64,000 nucleotides of DNA from Muscardinus avellanarius (GCA_963383645.1 OY726560.1:83672593-83736592); one strand, 5' to 3'. Counted from the stretch's first letter, positions 35,560 through 47,000 are shown. Numbers and translations are program-made. The notes: generated by a model not told the origin, from the sequence alone.

Positions 35560-36010
35560 TGTCAATAAATGAATGGGTTGCAAAAGTATGATGTATAAAC
35601 ACAATGGAATTTTACTCAGTTGTAAAAAATAACAAAATTATGTCATGTGCAGGAACTAGAGAATATTATGCTTAGTGAGAGTGTCTATTTCTTCTCATTT
35701 GTGGATGCTAGAGAGAAAATAGGAAACAAAAGGGACTTCAGACACATGTGAAGAGAGACCAGTAGACTAGTGGAAGGGGATTGGGAGAAGAGGGTTGATG
35801 GAGTAAACAGTTCAAATAATGCTATGTACATATATGAGGTTATCACTACAAGTCTCATCAATATGTAGGGGGAGGGGAGGGGAGGGGAGGGAGTGGGTGG
35901 AATGTGGAGGGAAACACACCAAGTGCTGTGTGCAGGTACATTCCTATCACTCTGAACCTCATTATGATGATTAATTACAAAGCTCCAATAAAAGTATATT
36001 AAAACAAATA
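35560..36010 (+). mobile_element. L1 3' end, older subfamily, 5'-truncated
   Basis: The end of ORF2 and the 3'UTR: 'aacacaatggaattttactc', 'aacaaaattatgtcatgtgc', then a G-rich tract ('ggggaggggaggggaggg') and 'aattacaaagctccaataaa' before an A-rich tail. 36011-36739 is unique. Confidence 0.8.
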
Positions 36011-36739
36011 CTAATCCCATCTAAAAATTCCTTCAGCTCAAGTTCTAGACTAGTGCTTAACCAAACAGCTGGGTACTATAGCCCAATAAATTGACACATA
36101 CAATTAGACATTGAAGTGGGGGATCCCTCCCCCAGAAACAACCTGTCAGCCTTTGGAGATGCAGGGTGGATGGCAGTGCCCACTCCAAGTGAGGCTGGCA
36201 TGGCAGGTGTGGTGTCTAGCATTGGTCCCAGAGCCTGGTTCTGCGGATGGCAGCTGGGAAGGCAGTGGCCATGTGGAGGTGTCCCTGTGGCTAGCTCGTC
36301 GCATAAGTTTGGACATTTTTCTTCGCCATGTAATCTCAGCTGCTGGTTTTTCAGTAGCCTCAAGATATACTTTAAATATTTTAATATCCTCTACTAAGTT
36401 CCTTTTGAATTAGCCAAAGTACATTTCTATCATTTACAATGGATCCAGGAGGTCCCATTGAAGTGGGTGTGGAAATTGTTCCTGAGACATTTAACTTTCT
36501 CTCTGGGTATCAGGTGTACTGGCTTAAGGAGGCATCCTAGCAGTGCAGGAAGAAGGCACCTCTACTGTGACAAAATTGTGTGCTGGTGGAGAGACAGCTG
36601 GAGTGAGCCACACCGCAGCAGAAGAGGTCACAGGCAGAGAGCAGGTCACTGGGAGTGGTTTATGATTGAAATGTGAAGGCAGGTGTCTGCTCTCTGATTA
36701 CTGATTGATGTGAGAACTATACATTCTCTTGGATTCTTA

Positions 36740-37190
36740 TTTTATTAAAATTAAATCATTTTATTGGTACATTTGTAATTATACATCGAGGTTCAAAATG
36801 TTGCACTTATGTGTCCCTATCACTCATTGTACTTCCCTCTGCAGCCCACCTTGCTCCCCCCTCCCCTACATGTTAGTGAGATTGGTAGTGATACAGTTAT
36901 ATATGAATATAGCATTATTTAAACTGTTCCTTCCTCAGGTTTTCTTTTCCCCCTCCCCTAATTCTGCTATTTTACTGCTCTCTCTTCTTGTTTATCTGAA
37001 TCCCTTTTTCTTTCCTATTTTATATTTCTAGCTTCCAAATATGAGAGAAAACATATGACCTTTGACTTTCTGAGACTGGCTGAGCCAGCTTAACAGTGTT
37101 CTTAAGTTTCATCTATTTTTCTGCAAATTATGTAATTTTGTTCTTCTTTGTGGTTCAATAAAATTCCATTGTGTGTTTATATACCATGCT
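36740..37190 (-). mobile_element. L1 3' end, older subfamily
   Basis: Reversed 3'UTR: 'attttattggtacatttgta', 'tacatcgaggttcaaaatg', then reversed ORF2 end 'aataaaattccattgtgtgt'. Two SINEs follow at its left boundary of ORF2. Confidence 0.78.
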
Positions 37191-37194
37191 TTTA

Positions 37195-37365
37195 TTTTTT
37201 TGTGGCACTGTGAAAGAACCCCGGGACATTGTACCTCCAAGCTACACCCCAGCCCTATTTTTAGCCTTTTTATTTTTGAAACAGGGTCTCACTGAGTTGC
37301 AAAGGGCCTCGCTAAGTAGCTAAGGCTATGAATTGCAATTCACCAGTCTCAGCCTCCCAAATGCT
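37195..37365 (-). mobile_element. B1-dID-type SINE
   Basis: Reversed: 'cctccaagctacaccccag', 'gaaacagggtctcactgag', 'cagcctcccaaatgctagg'. Confidence 0.82.
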
Positions 37366-37368
37366 AGG

Positions 37369-37568
37369 CCACTTTTTTTTTTTTTGTGGTACTGGGGTTC
37401 CTGGAAGCCCTTCTACCTCCAAGCTACACTCCCAGACCTATTTTATACTTTTTAAAATTTTTGGAAACAGGGTTTCTTAGCCAGCATGGCTGACTTAGAA
37501 CCTGCGGGATCTTCCTGTCTCCGCCTCCCAAGCACGGGGATTACAAGCGTGCGCCACCACGCCTGGCA
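37369..37568 (-). mobile_element. B1-dID-type SINE, younger subtype
   Basis: Reversed younger subtype: 'gttcctggaagcccttctac', 'tctccgcctcccaagcacgg', 'gtgcgccaccacgcctggc'. Confidence 0.87.
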
Positions 37569-37574
37569 AGGCCA

Positions 37575-38085
37575 CTTTTTAAAAATATATTTTTATTGGT
37601 GCATTATCATCATACATCTTAATGGAATAAAAAACTTGTGGAGATAAACATGCACACATCACCCAATTAGCCCTTATCCATTCCTCATCCCATTCCCTTC
37701 TCCTACCTCCTTCCCATGCTTGATTTAGTGATTGACTTTGATATGTTTAAGTACAACATGTACTTTAAAGAGTTGCCATCTTTCCCCCTCCCATCCTGTC
37801 AGATAGGTCACCCCAATTGCTCCTCTATAGAGTTCCTTCTTTATCTAGAGTTCCTCCTATAATCCATTTCTCCCTAATTTTTATATATCAGGGAAAGCAT
37901 CTGATTTCTTACTTTTTTGTGACATTTCCCTGCAGATGCCATAATTTTGTTCTCCTTTATGGCTGAGTAAAATTGCGTTGTGTACATATCTCATAGTTTT
38001 GTAATCCTCTCATCTGTTGATGGACATCTTGGCTGGTTCCATAGTTTGGGAATGACGAATTGTGCAGCTATAAACATAGATACAT
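37575..38085 (-). mobile_element. L1 3' end, 5'-truncated
   Basis: Reversed 3' end 'ttttattggtgcattatcat', 'catgcacacatcacccaatt', then reversed ORF2 tail 'ctcatctgttgatggacatc' and 'tatagtttgggaatgacg'-type text. It belongs to the same broad L1 group as the half-L1 3' ends. 38086-38390 is unique. Confidence 0.8.
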
Positions 38086-38392
38086 CCAATCAATTACAGT
38101 TTATCTCTTCCTTGGAAGTCCTTCTTTTATTTGCCACACTGATTCCAGTTTGTTGAAATCCTGACCATAAGAAGGTGAGTGACTCTGACAAGATGATCCA
38201 CTCACATCCAATTTTTAAATAGAGGTCAATTGGATCTGGGAATCTGCTGGGAGATGCGGTGAGGCAGTGGAGGCTTCAAGCGCTTCCTGACTTCACAATT
38301 TCAGGGACCTGCTGGCCCTTTGCTGTGCATCAGGCCCCAGCACGGCCTTGTAGGCCCCGGCACTGGCCTCGTTGCTTGGCAGGCTCCATGGA

Positions 38393-38570
38393 CCACATTT
38401 TCTCCATCCATCCATCCATCATCCATCCATCCATCCATCCATGCATCCATCCATCCATCCATCCATCCATCCATCCATCCATCCATCCATGTCTTGATGG
38501 ACCCTTCAGTTGGTTCTGTAGTTTGGCTATTGTGAATTGTGCTGGTATGAACAGGACTGTGCATGGATTA
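38393..38570 (-). mobile_element. L1 ORF2 fragment with an expanded internal repeat
   Basis: Reversed L1 text 'accacattttctccatcc' leads into the CATC repeat and continues as 'cttgatggacccttcagttg' and 'gtttggctattgtgaattgt'. It may be the continuation of the 36.7-37.2 kb L1. Confidence 0.65.
38404..38490. repeat. (CATC)n tetranucleotide repeat
   Basis: About 21 CATC/ATCC units with one deletion and one 'atgc' variant. It lies exactly where L1 antisense text normally has 'atccatccatctg'. Confidence 0.95.
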
Positions 38571-38724
38571 CTGTTCAGGAAAAACTGCAGTCTACAGCTA
38601 GAGCAAATTTCCCAACCATTTCATCAGAAGTGGAAAGAAAATAATTCCAACATGTACAATCTGCATGTAGCAGTGGCTCCTGCACAAAGCAGATGTGATT
38701 GCTGGATGAAAAATCATCCAGAGA

Positions 38725-38725
38725 T

Positions 38726-38790
<65 letters not shown>

Positions 38791-38874
38791 AGGGAGAGGG
38801 AGAGGGAGAGGGAGAGGGAGAGGGAGAGGGAGAGGGAGAGGGAGAGGGAGAGGGAGAGAGAGAGAGAGAAAGAG
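38725..38874. repeat. Polypurine (GA)n and (GGGAGA)n tract
   Basis: About 150 bp nearly all purine on the plus strand: a GA run, then about 14 GGGAGA units, then GA again. It could form triplex (H-DNA) structures. Open frames across it are artefacts. Confidence 0.95.
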
Positions 38875-38942
38875 AACACTCTTCAAATAATTTAGCTGGA
38901 GATTTACAAAGTCACTGAAAAACACAAGGTAGTTCTTTCTCC

Positions 38943-38945
<3 letters not shown>

Positions 38946-38987
<42 letters not shown>
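38946..38987. repeat. (CA)n microsatellite
   Basis: About 21 CA units directly followed by AT-rich repeats. Confidence 0.97.
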
Positions 38988-38990
<3 letters not shown>

Positions 38991-39132
38991 GTATAGTTAT
39001 GTATATACAGTTATATACATAGTTATTTAGCTACTATATATAGTTAGCTATATATATATATATATATATAGCTACCTATATATGGCTAAGTATATATAGC
39101 TACTATATATAGCTAACTATATATAGTTATTT
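38988..39132. repeat. AT-rich palindromic repeat cluster
   Basis: Recurring units such as 'tagctactatatatagcta' and 'agctaactatatatagtta', with a (TA)n core. Many are perfect palindromes, so hairpin or cruciform potential is high. Confidence 0.85.
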
Positions 39133-39639
39133 AGCCACACAGTCGTGTGATCCCTACATACCATAAACTTTTTCGTCTTTCGTAAGTTTATCAGCATCAT
39201 CAGGCCAATTATTTTTTCAGATGCTGGCAAGGGGACCACAGGAGACAAGAGCAGCATAGTAACTGTGTGGCTGCTTTTCTCTTCGTGGTTTGGCAGCTTT
39301 ATATTACTCATAACCTTGTATGACATTCTACTTATTCTTCCTTCCAAATTCTGTATATAACTTTATTTTTTCATTGTGGAGTAAATAGGAGAAAGTTCTG
39401 GCTATCCAAGCCTATAATCAGGTCATAGTAAATGTCACGTTATGGGCAACCTTGGACTTGGCAGATGATCTTCATTTCTTGCATAGAACTGATAGACTCA
39501 GGAAGATTTTATCTTGTTAGACACAAAATTTCAAGCAACAACAAATAGTGATAAGCAGATCAATAAAACTTTTTAACATGAAAAAATAGGGTTTTAAAAC
39601 AGTATATCAACAAAAAATATTTGCCAGTGGATAACTAGG
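39133..39639. other. Unique sequence
   Basis: No recognisable gene or repeat. Confidence 0.4.
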
Positions 39640-40463
39640 TCAGAAAGAGGAATCAAAACTACCCTGAGATTTCATCTAACCCCAATTAGAATGGCAATCA
39701 GTAAAAATACAAACAATAACAAATTCTAGTGAGGATGTGGAGAAGTGGGAACTCTCAAACACTGTTGGTGGGATTGCAAATTAGCGCAACCACTTTGGAA
39801 AACAGTATGGAGGAACCTCAGAAGGATGGGAAGGAACCTACCATATGATTCTGCAATACTACTTCTGGGTATCTACCCAATAGAATGGAAACCAAATTAT
39901 CAGACAAATGCATGTGTATCTATGTTTATAGCTGCACAATTTACAATTGCCAAACTATGGAACCAGTTAAGATGTTCATCAACAGATGAATGGATTACAC
40001 AATTATGGGATATGTACACAATGGAATTTCATCAAGCTATAAAGAAGAACAAAATTATGTCATTTGTGGGAAAATGAATAGTACTGGAGAACATTATGCT
40101 AAGTGATATCAGTCAGTTTCTAAAAGTAAAAAATTGGATGTTCTCCCTAATATGCAGAAGCTAGAAAGAAAATGGAATTTAGGAAGGACTCTAGTAAAGA
40201 AACAGAAACCTTAGATGAATAAAAAAAAAAACAACCTAACTGAAGAGGATGGGAGAGTGGAAGAGGGAAATTCCCTAATGTGCATGATGTGTATTCACAA
40301 ACAAATCAATCATTAAGCCAAACATGAGAAAGAGGGAGGGGGGAAGAATGAGGTGGGAATTGGGGAAGGGCTAAATGTATGTGCATATATGTCTCCACCA
40401 TCTTGTACCCCATTAGTATGTATGCTTACAATGCACCAATAAAAAATTAAATTAAATTAAAAA
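39640..40463 (+). mobile_element. L1 3' portion (ORF2 C-terminus and 3'UTR)
   Basis: The ORF2 C-terminal text is largely open over 39745-40077, with protein words 'CWWDCKLAQPLWKTVW' and 'WITQLWDMYTMEFHQAIKKN'. This includes the Cys-rich tail seen at the end of L1 ORF2. The 3'UTR ends 'tacaatgcaccaataaaaaa'. 5'-truncated. Confidence 0.88.
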
Positions 40464-40571
40464 GGGGGAAGCATGACAGTTCTCCCAGGCAGCCTTGCTG
40501 GTCTGGGTGAGCTGAGGGACCATTCATATGGTGACTCCATCTCAGAAAGTGAGAAAAGGCAAGACATTATG

Positions 40572-40640
40572 ATTTGTCTTATGTTGGAAGGTATTGGAGA
40601 TTAAGCCCAGGGAATTCTACCTCCAAGATACACCTTTGTC
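40572..40640 (-). mobile_element. ID-like SINE fragment
   Basis: Reversed ID arm: 'attggagattaagcccaggg', 'ctacctccaagatacacc'. 40641-40912 is unique. Confidence 0.6.
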
Positions 40641-40924
40641 TCAATCAAAATGCTCACTGCTATAAGAAAAAAGACTTGCCCACACAACTTTGATCAAAGC
40701 ATTCAACCTCTTTTCAGCCATCTTCCTTTCTTTCATAGCACATGTCTCTTGGCTCCAGCCTTACACATCTTTCTGGCCAAACTGCAAATCTATAAAGTCT
40801 CTCTGCTTTGCTTTCTGTTCCCAAAATTTGGTTTACAGTTTGATGAACGCAGACATAAATATCCATGTTTGGATACTTTGCTGTTTTGATATTTACTCCA
40901 TCACATAAATTATCTATTATCTTT

Positions 40925-41103
40925 TTTTTTTTTTTTTGGTGGTACCCTTCTACCTCCAGGATACACTCCCAGACCTATTTTTTATACTTTTTAATTTGGA
41001 AACAGGGTCTCTTAAGCCAGCACGGCTGGCTTCGAACCGGCATGATCCTCCTGTCTCCACCTCCCAAGCGCGGGGATTACAAGCATACACCACCATGCCC
41101 AGC
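40925..41103 (-). mobile_element. B1-dID-type SINE, younger subtype
   Basis: Flanked by a perfect 12-bp repeat, tctattatcttt, at 40913-40924 and 41104-41115. Reversed arms: 'acactcccagacctattttt' and 'cacctcccaagcgcggggat'. 41116-41384 is unique. Confidence 0.92.
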
Positions 41104-41384
41104 TCTATTATCTTTAAATTAGACCTCACACAAAGTTTCAGGACATGGGAAAATGGCAATAAGTTTTTTGCGAGGGGATTCGAAAGACCAATTTCTAAGG
41201 CCATACCCTCAGGAATCTACCTTCTTCTTCCACACCCTAGTTGCCTAGGTTACCACCAAGACCATTGCAAGTCATCACTGTGGATTTATCTACTGATGAG
41301 ATTACAACTGTCATGATTTAATTTTATAAACTGAATATTAATATGTGAGTGAGCTCTTTAGTGAACATTCTATATCTAACCATA

Positions 41385-41755
41385 ACAACCCTCAACCCTA
41401 TTTTATTTTGAAGCAGGAACTATTTTATTTTGAAACAAGGAAGTTTTTATTTTTTTAATTTTAATTTTAATTTTTGGTGGTACTGGGGGTGGAACCCAGA
41501 GGCTTTCTACCTCTGGGCTATACTCCCAGACCTTTTTTATATTTTATTTGGAAACAGGGTCTCACTAAGTTGCTGAAAGCCTCACTAAGTAGCTGAGGCT
41601 GGCTTCGAACCTGTGTGATCCTCCTGTCTCAGCCTCCCAAATGTGGGGATTACAAGCGTTCGCCACCACGCCTGGCAACAAGGAAGTTTTTAGATGAGTT
41701 CCAACCTGCAATTCTCCTGTCTCAATCTCCCAAGTACTGGGATTACAGGCAGAGG
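41385..41755 (-). mobile_element. B1-dID-type SINE interrupted by a second SINE
   Basis: The outer SINE is readable as 41385-41435 plus 41693-41755 ('ccctattttattttgaagca' then 'gtctcaatctcccaagtact'). Confidence 0.85.
41450..41676 (-). mobile_element. B1-dID-type SINE, inner copy
   Basis: Flanked by a perfect 16-bp repeat, aacaaggaagttttta, at 41434-41449 and 41677-41692. Complete reversed ID and B1 arms. Confidence 0.93.
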
Positions 41756-41759
41756 CTTG

Positions 41760-42435
41760 ATTTCACTGAGCAAAGGTAGTGAGGAAAGGACCACAAAGGA
41801 GGGGGAGGGCAGAGTTACAGAAGAAGGAGTGAAAGTAGGTTATAAGCAAACATATGGAGGAGAAACTGGCAGGAATTCATGGACTGCAGTAAATCAAAGT
41901 GGCCAGAGACCTAAAGTTATGGTGCAATAAAGAAAATAGCCTGGTGGAAATAACAGAGCAATCACATCTGGGATAGAGTCCATCTTGTCCTGGAGGTTTG
42001 TTTCAAATTACGGTTTTATAGGAAGTTACTCCTAAGGAGCCACAGTTTTCAGTCTTCATGGGCATGAGGGTAATAAAGGAGGAATAAAGGAGGAATAGCA
42101 GTGACCTGGGACTGGGGAATCCTGATGCCTTTCTATAATGTGGGATGGAAAGAAGAGGTGATGGCAATGAATGGCAGGATCCTGAAAGCAACAGGTTTCT
42201 CATGGAGGGTGAGGAAGTCTCAACATACATGGGAGAAGAATGAGAAGAGAGGACATGCTGCCCTGATTTTTTGGGGGTGCATAAGTATAAACCTCAGGTG
42301 CGGTGAATTTCAGTGTAAGAGGAGGGGAAAAGAGACAAAGGACAATGGATTAATTGGTGTTTTCTTATGAACCAGTTTAGTGGAAAGATCCTGCATAGAG
42401 AGATGGAGGAATATTGAGTTAGGAATACAAATTCA
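41760..42435. other. Unique sequence
   Basis: Purine-biased sequence with no recognisable gene or repeat. Confidence 0.4.
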
Positions 42436-42439
42436 GGAC

Positions 42440-42638
42440 TTATTTTTTTGAACTGAGGATTGAACCCAGAGGCACTCTACCATGGAGGTTCCCAGTTCTT
42501 TTTCTTTTTCTTTTTTTTTTTTAAATTTTGAGACAGGGTCTTACAAAATAATTCAGCTTGGCCTTCAACTTGCAATACTTATACCTTGGCCTCCTGAGTA
42601 GCTAGAATTGTATGTGTGTGTCATTACTTCCAGCAACG
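42440..42638 (-). mobile_element. B1-dID-type SINE, diverged
   Basis: Reversed: 'gaactgaggattgaacccag', 'ttgagacagggtcttacaaa', 'cttggcctcctgagtagct'. Confidence 0.78.
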
Positions 42639-43137
42639 TTCAGAGTTTGTAAGAAGGATGGCAAACTTTATGCCAAGAGAATTCTGTAAGAATCATAACA
42701 ATGCAGAGCCAGCATGGCTAATTTTGTGTTTAATCAGGTCATAATACCCAATTTTTGGTCAAACACCAGTTTATTTTTTTTTTTTATTTTTTTTTATTTT
42801 TTAATTTTATTTTATTGGTGCACTGTATTCATACATCATAGTGGGATACAAACTTTTGTAGACATACATGCACACATCGCCCAGTCAGCCCCCACCCGAT
42901 CTCCACCCCATTCTCTCCCCATCCCTCCCTCCCATGCTTGGCTTAGTGGTTGACATCTAGTATTATAGCAATTTATCCAAAATTAAAAATGATAATCTCA
43001 CATAACAGTTTCATTTGTCTGATACCAAGCTTTTGATGTCTTAAAGATAACATTTCAATATTTCTTTTTGCTTTCTTTCTTACCAGAGAATATTTTTTTC
43101 TTTTTTTTAGGTGAAACTATCATATATTTATTTTTCA

Positions 43138-43765
43138 GAAAAAAATCTATCCTGATATGGAATATGGACTCTAGATACCCAAAACAATCTCGAAGCAAAA
43201 ACAAAGCTAGAAGATGTATATTTTCTGATTTCAAACCATATAAAGCTACAATAATTGAAACAGTGTAGTACTGTTCTAAAGGCAGATATATAGACCATTG
43301 GAGTTAAATACAAGCCTAGAGCTAACTTCTTCCCTATATTGTCAAGTTATTTTTGACAAGGTTTCCACGAACATTTGGTGGTGGAAATAATAATCTTTTA
43401 ACTAAATATTGTTGAAAAATAATAATTACATGGAAAAGAATAAAATTGGACCCTTACCTAATCCCACATACAAGTATTAACTCAAACTAGATAAAAGACC
43501 TAAATATAAATCTTAAGACTATAAACTTTTAGGAGAAAATCTGGGTCATAAAACCTCACAACATTGAAATTGGCAGTGATTTCTTGGATATGATTTCAAT
43601 GGCACAGGCAACAGAAGAATATACAAACTCCCTAAAAAATAAAAGAAAATATTGTATATCCAAAGACAATGTAAACAGAGTTAAAAGTTACTAATAGAAT
43701 TGGATAAAATATTTCCAAATGCTATATCTGAAGGTATATTAATATTCCAACTAGAAATCCTAAAA
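43138..43765 (+). other. Inverted L1 ORF2 segment within copy D
   Basis: On the plus strand: 'aaagctacaataattgaaac', 'ggcagatatatagaccattg', 'ttgacaaggtttccacgaac', 'ggacccttacctaatcccac', 'aaacttttaggagaaaatct'. These align in order with the post-RT C-terminal part of L1 ORF2, diverged and with stops, so this is ancient sequence carried as a passenger. Confidence 0.83.
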
Positions 43766-43849
43766 ATTAACAACAATAAAGGCAAACAATACCATTTAGA
43801 GATAGGTAAAAGACTAACATAAGTAATGAATCTCCACAGATAACCAATC

Positions 43850-44767
43850 TTAGTTGTCTGTTGGATGGAAACTCTTGTTTCTCTGGTTCTGGTGAGTGTT
43901 ACCTATTTCTTCTTTGTAGTTAATCTCTTTGAGTATTTTCTCTAGCGCTGGTTTTGAAGACATAAATTCCTTCAGTTTCTCTTTGTCATGGAAGCTTCTT
44001 ATTTCTCCATCTAATTTGATAGAAAGTTTTGCTGGATAGGAAATTTTTGGCTGGAAGTTGTTTTCTTTCAGAGTTTGGAATATGTTACTCCAAGCCCTTC
44101 TGGCTCTCATGACTTGGTTTGGGAAGTCTGGAGTGATTCTAATTGATTTGCCTCTGAATGTCACTTGGCCCTTTGTTTTTGTTGCCTTTAAGATTCTCTG
44201 CTTGGCTTCCACATTGGTCATTTTGACAATTATGTGGCGTGGGGATCCTCTTCTCGGATCCTGTCTAAAGGGAGTTCTATAAGTTTCCTGGATCTGTGTA
44301 TCAACCTCTTGCTCTATATTTGGAAAATTTTCTGCTATTACTTCCTTGAAGAGATTGTTGATCCCTTTGGTTTCACTTTCTTTTCCCTCCTCTATTCCAA
44401 TTATTCTTAGGTTAGCTCTCTTAAGATGGGCCCATATTTCTTCAATGTCAGATTCCTGCTGTTGGATATCTTTTTCTAGATTAGAAACTATGCATTCATT
44501 TTTGGATTGCTCATCTTTTAAGAGCGAGATTCTGTTCTCCATGTGGTCTAATCGGTTGTTTGTGCTTTGAATTGAGGCCTTTACTTCATTAATTGCATCC
44601 TTTATCTCTTTTTGGCTCTCTCTGAGTTCTTTTCGAAGCACCTCTATTATTTCTACAGTTATTTTCCTGATTTGATCTTCTAGAAATCTCTGATTTTCTG
44701 TTTTATCAGGTTCTGATGTTGTGGGGTTGTGCACATTCATTACTTCAGTGTTATTCCTCTTTCCCAT
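43850..44767 (-). CDS. L1 ORF1p, RNA-binding chaperone (half-L1 copy D)
   Basis: An intact 305-codon frame. I chose the ATG giving MGKRNNTEVMNVHN because ORF1p of other mammals also begins MGK; the longer 320-codon frame starts at a GTG. Layout: a short polar N-terminus, a long coiled coil (about residues 40-130, 'LEDQIRKITVEIIEVLRKEL'), an RRM (about 135-220, starting 'LRIIGIEEGKE'), and a C-terminal domain (about 221-300, 'VTFRGKSIRITPDF', 'NFQPKISYPAKLS'). ORF1p trimers coat L1 RNA in the cytoplasmic RNP and act as nucleic-acid chaperones during retrotransposition. It differs from copy E at only a few residues (for example LLKDEQ versus LLEDEQ and GKSIRI versus GKPIRI). Length is slightly below human ORF1p. 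Whether it is expressed is unknown. Confidence 0.88.
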   Translation of the reverse strand: MGKRNNTEVMNVHNPTTSEPDKTENQRFLEDQIRKITVEIIEVLRKELRESQKEIKDAINEVKASIQSTNNRLDHMENRISLLKDEQSKNECIVSNLEKDIQQQESDIEEIWAHLKRANLRIIGIEEGKESETKGINNLFKEVIAENFPNIEQEVDTQIQETYRTPFRQDPRRGSPRHIIVKMTNVEAKQRILKATKTKGQVTFRGKSIRITPDFPNQVMRARRAWSNIFQTLKENNFQPKISYPAKLSIKLDGEIRSFHDKEKLKEFMSSKPALEKILKEINYKEEIGNTHQNQRNKSFHPTDN

Positions 44768-45540
44768 GATTTCGGAGGTTTGTGCCTTCTCTGGGTTCTT
44801 CCCTTGGGTCACTATGGCTTCACTTAAGGTGCTCTGGATCTCGAGTCTGTATTATCTCAGACCCTACTACTCCTTTACTGGGTTGTATCACAGAGTCTCC
44901 GACCCAGGGAATCGATAGAGGCTGCTTTAAACTATGGGGGGTGCCAGGTTGCACGCTCTCCTATGGTGTGATATCTCTGCCACCACCAATCCCTCACTGG
45001 GTCAAGTCCCACGAGGCACAATACTGGGATTTCTCCTCTGTGGCCCACAATTTGACTTACTGTTCTTGAGTACGTAGATGTAGCTGTACTGGACTCGGTG
45101 AATTCACTGCTGCTGCCGCCGCCGGTGGCAATATGGCGCCTCTGCCACGCCCTCGGCCATGAGGCTGGCGTATTTTTTCTTCTCTGGTTTTGATTTCCAC
45201 TCTGAATCCCTGCAGCGTGTGCTGAGCTCAGCCACTGGGAGCTTTAAATGCTGTCTGTGCCGAAAGATCCCGCCTGGCTGTTCCGCATCGGCTCACCTCG
45301 GCTTGCTGTAGCCGTCCGCTGAGTTCGCCGCTGCCGCCGGCAGTATGGCGCTGCTGCCGCGTCCTCGGGCGCGTGTGTCTCCTCTGTGGCCCTGAGCTCT
45401 GTTCTCAGTCCGCTTTCTCTCTGGAGCCTGGTGGTTTTTTTGTTTTTCTGGTGATGGTGTTTTCTGGCTATGAAAGGCGCTCTTTTTGTGGTAATGGAGA
45501 TTGGTTGTTAGCGGGACTCTTAAGCCCCGCTTTTCTCGGC

Positions 45541-45549
45541 CGCCATCTT
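45541..45549 (-). promoter_or_regulatory. YY1-type motif at the 5' end of copy D
   Basis: AAGATGGCG on the minus strand, about 12 bp inside the element. Same position as in copies A, B and E and in the autonomous L1. Confidence 0.65.
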
Positions 45550-45576
45550 CCCGGAAGTCCCTCAAACACCAGTTTA

Positions 45577-47000
45577 GATGATGCTGCAAATGTATTTTTT
45601 CCTCATTGTGATTAATATTAAAGCCAGTAGAGTTTTTAAAAAGCAGGTTGCCTTCCAACACTTGGGCAGGCCCCATTCAGTCAGTCGAAAGATGGAGGAA
45701 TCCAAAGGAAGAGGACTTTCAGACCTGAGCTTCCATTTCAACTATTCCCTGGCTTTTCAGCCTGCTGGCCTGCCCTGAAAATTCAGATTAGTTACCCCTC
45801 CAAGCATATGAGCTACTTCCTTGAAGTCTGTCCTTCTCAGTATATACATACTGTTGGTTCTGTGTTTGGGGGGATCCCTGATAAATGCACATGCTTCAAT
45901 TTTTTGTGTTTTGTGGTTGTTATCTGACCTAGTTTCTCAGGGATCTAAGACCTGTAATTGGTGTTGAATGGTAGGACATGGGTCTCTTTGGAAACAATTA
46001 ACAGTAGCCTGGATGAATTCCTGGTCTGGGATTCAGGCAAGCAGGCTTATTAGGAGTGTCCAAACTCTTTAGCAAAAATTACCTTGTGCATTCAATTATA
46101 TACATCTCTAGGGTAATAATAATTTCTAGGGTAATATTGAATTCTTCTTCTCTTTGGAAATATGAGAATATATCCTAGCATTAAAAGAAGCTTAGTGGCA
46201 TAAAATGGGATTTGAAAGTACAGGCAACAATTGTTCTGGAAATTACTAAGTCTAGGGACTGTTAATAAGCAGTTATGCCGCATGATTAGTTTGAACATAC
46301 ATGTAGATTTAAGCACTGCACGTTGACATGTATCTATAACCACAAGAAAGGGGTATTTTTTCATGGCAAATAACATAAACCCACTACTCTCCTAGAAAAA
46401 TTCATTAATTCATTAGCATGTATTATTTGGAAAAACCAAGAGGACGTGAATTTATGTTAACCACAGAGAGCAAGTGTTATCTTCCTATTAATTTTCCTCT
46501 GTCACCTCTTTTGTCAGCTCTAATTGGGTGGTAAGGGCTTTTTGAGATTAGGGCTTCCTATACAGCCACATACACACAATAAAATTAATAGAGCATCTTC
46601 TTTGTGCATGTGGTTGGTTAGATGTTGAGGATAGTATATTGGGATTATAGCAAGAAAGACTAATACTCTAGGAATTTTAGTAGAAATGGCAATGCTATAA
46701 GGCACAGATGAAGGTGTAGGTGATGCACAGGTGAAACACCTGTCCTGTCCTGTGGAGGTCTCGAATAGCTTTAGGAAGCAATAGTGGAAGCTTCTTGTGG
46801 TGGGGAGGAGATAGGAAGGTGGTGTTTTCACTAGCTTGGGAAGGCCAGTGGCATGTAATGTTCTGTATCTCTTTTAGCTCTTTAGAGGTAGATCTTAACC
46901 AAATTTTCAAGAGAAAGAATATGGTTTTGTAGTGTCTTGTAACTACCTTCATAGTTATCCAAAATAGATATTTGGGTTAATGAAAACCCAATAGCAGGAG
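45577..47000. other. Mostly unique sequence
   Basis: No gene recognised. 46588-46680 weakly resembles an L2/MIR3-type fragment ('agatgttgaggatagtata', 'tatagcaagaaagactaata'), too diverged to be sure. Confidence 0.4.

Larger units (their letters stand above)
42774..45561 (-). mobile_element. ORF1-only half-L1, copy D (intact ORF1)
   Basis: Flanked by a perfect 15-bp repeat, tcaaacaccagttta, at 42759-42773 and 45562-45576. On the minus strand: 5' end 'ggacttccgggaagatggcg', a GC-rich 5'UTR of about 0.8 kb, ORF1 at 43850-44767, an antisense ORF2 block at about 43138-43765, the L1 3' end and a poly(A) of mixed A/T at 42774-42815. Length about 2.8 kb. There is no sense ORF2, so it must borrow reverse transcriptase. 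Confidence 0.95.

Noticed and set aside
35051..35604. Several 86-146 codon frames of His/Thr or Cys/Val repeats
   Set aside because: Dinucleotide repeat artefacts.
38259..38918. 219-codon frame with His/Pro and Arg/Glu runs
   Set aside because: It is the CATC and GA microsatellites read through by chance.
43138..43765. Twin-priming inversion as the cause of the antisense ORF2 block in each copy
   Set aside because: Twin priming inverts the 5' end of a single new insert. Here the block is internal, ancient and identical in place in all five copies, so it was inherited.
42774..45561. Half-L1 copies as segmental duplications of one locus
   Set aside because: Copies C, D and E have different flanks and different perfect target duplications, so they are separate insertions.
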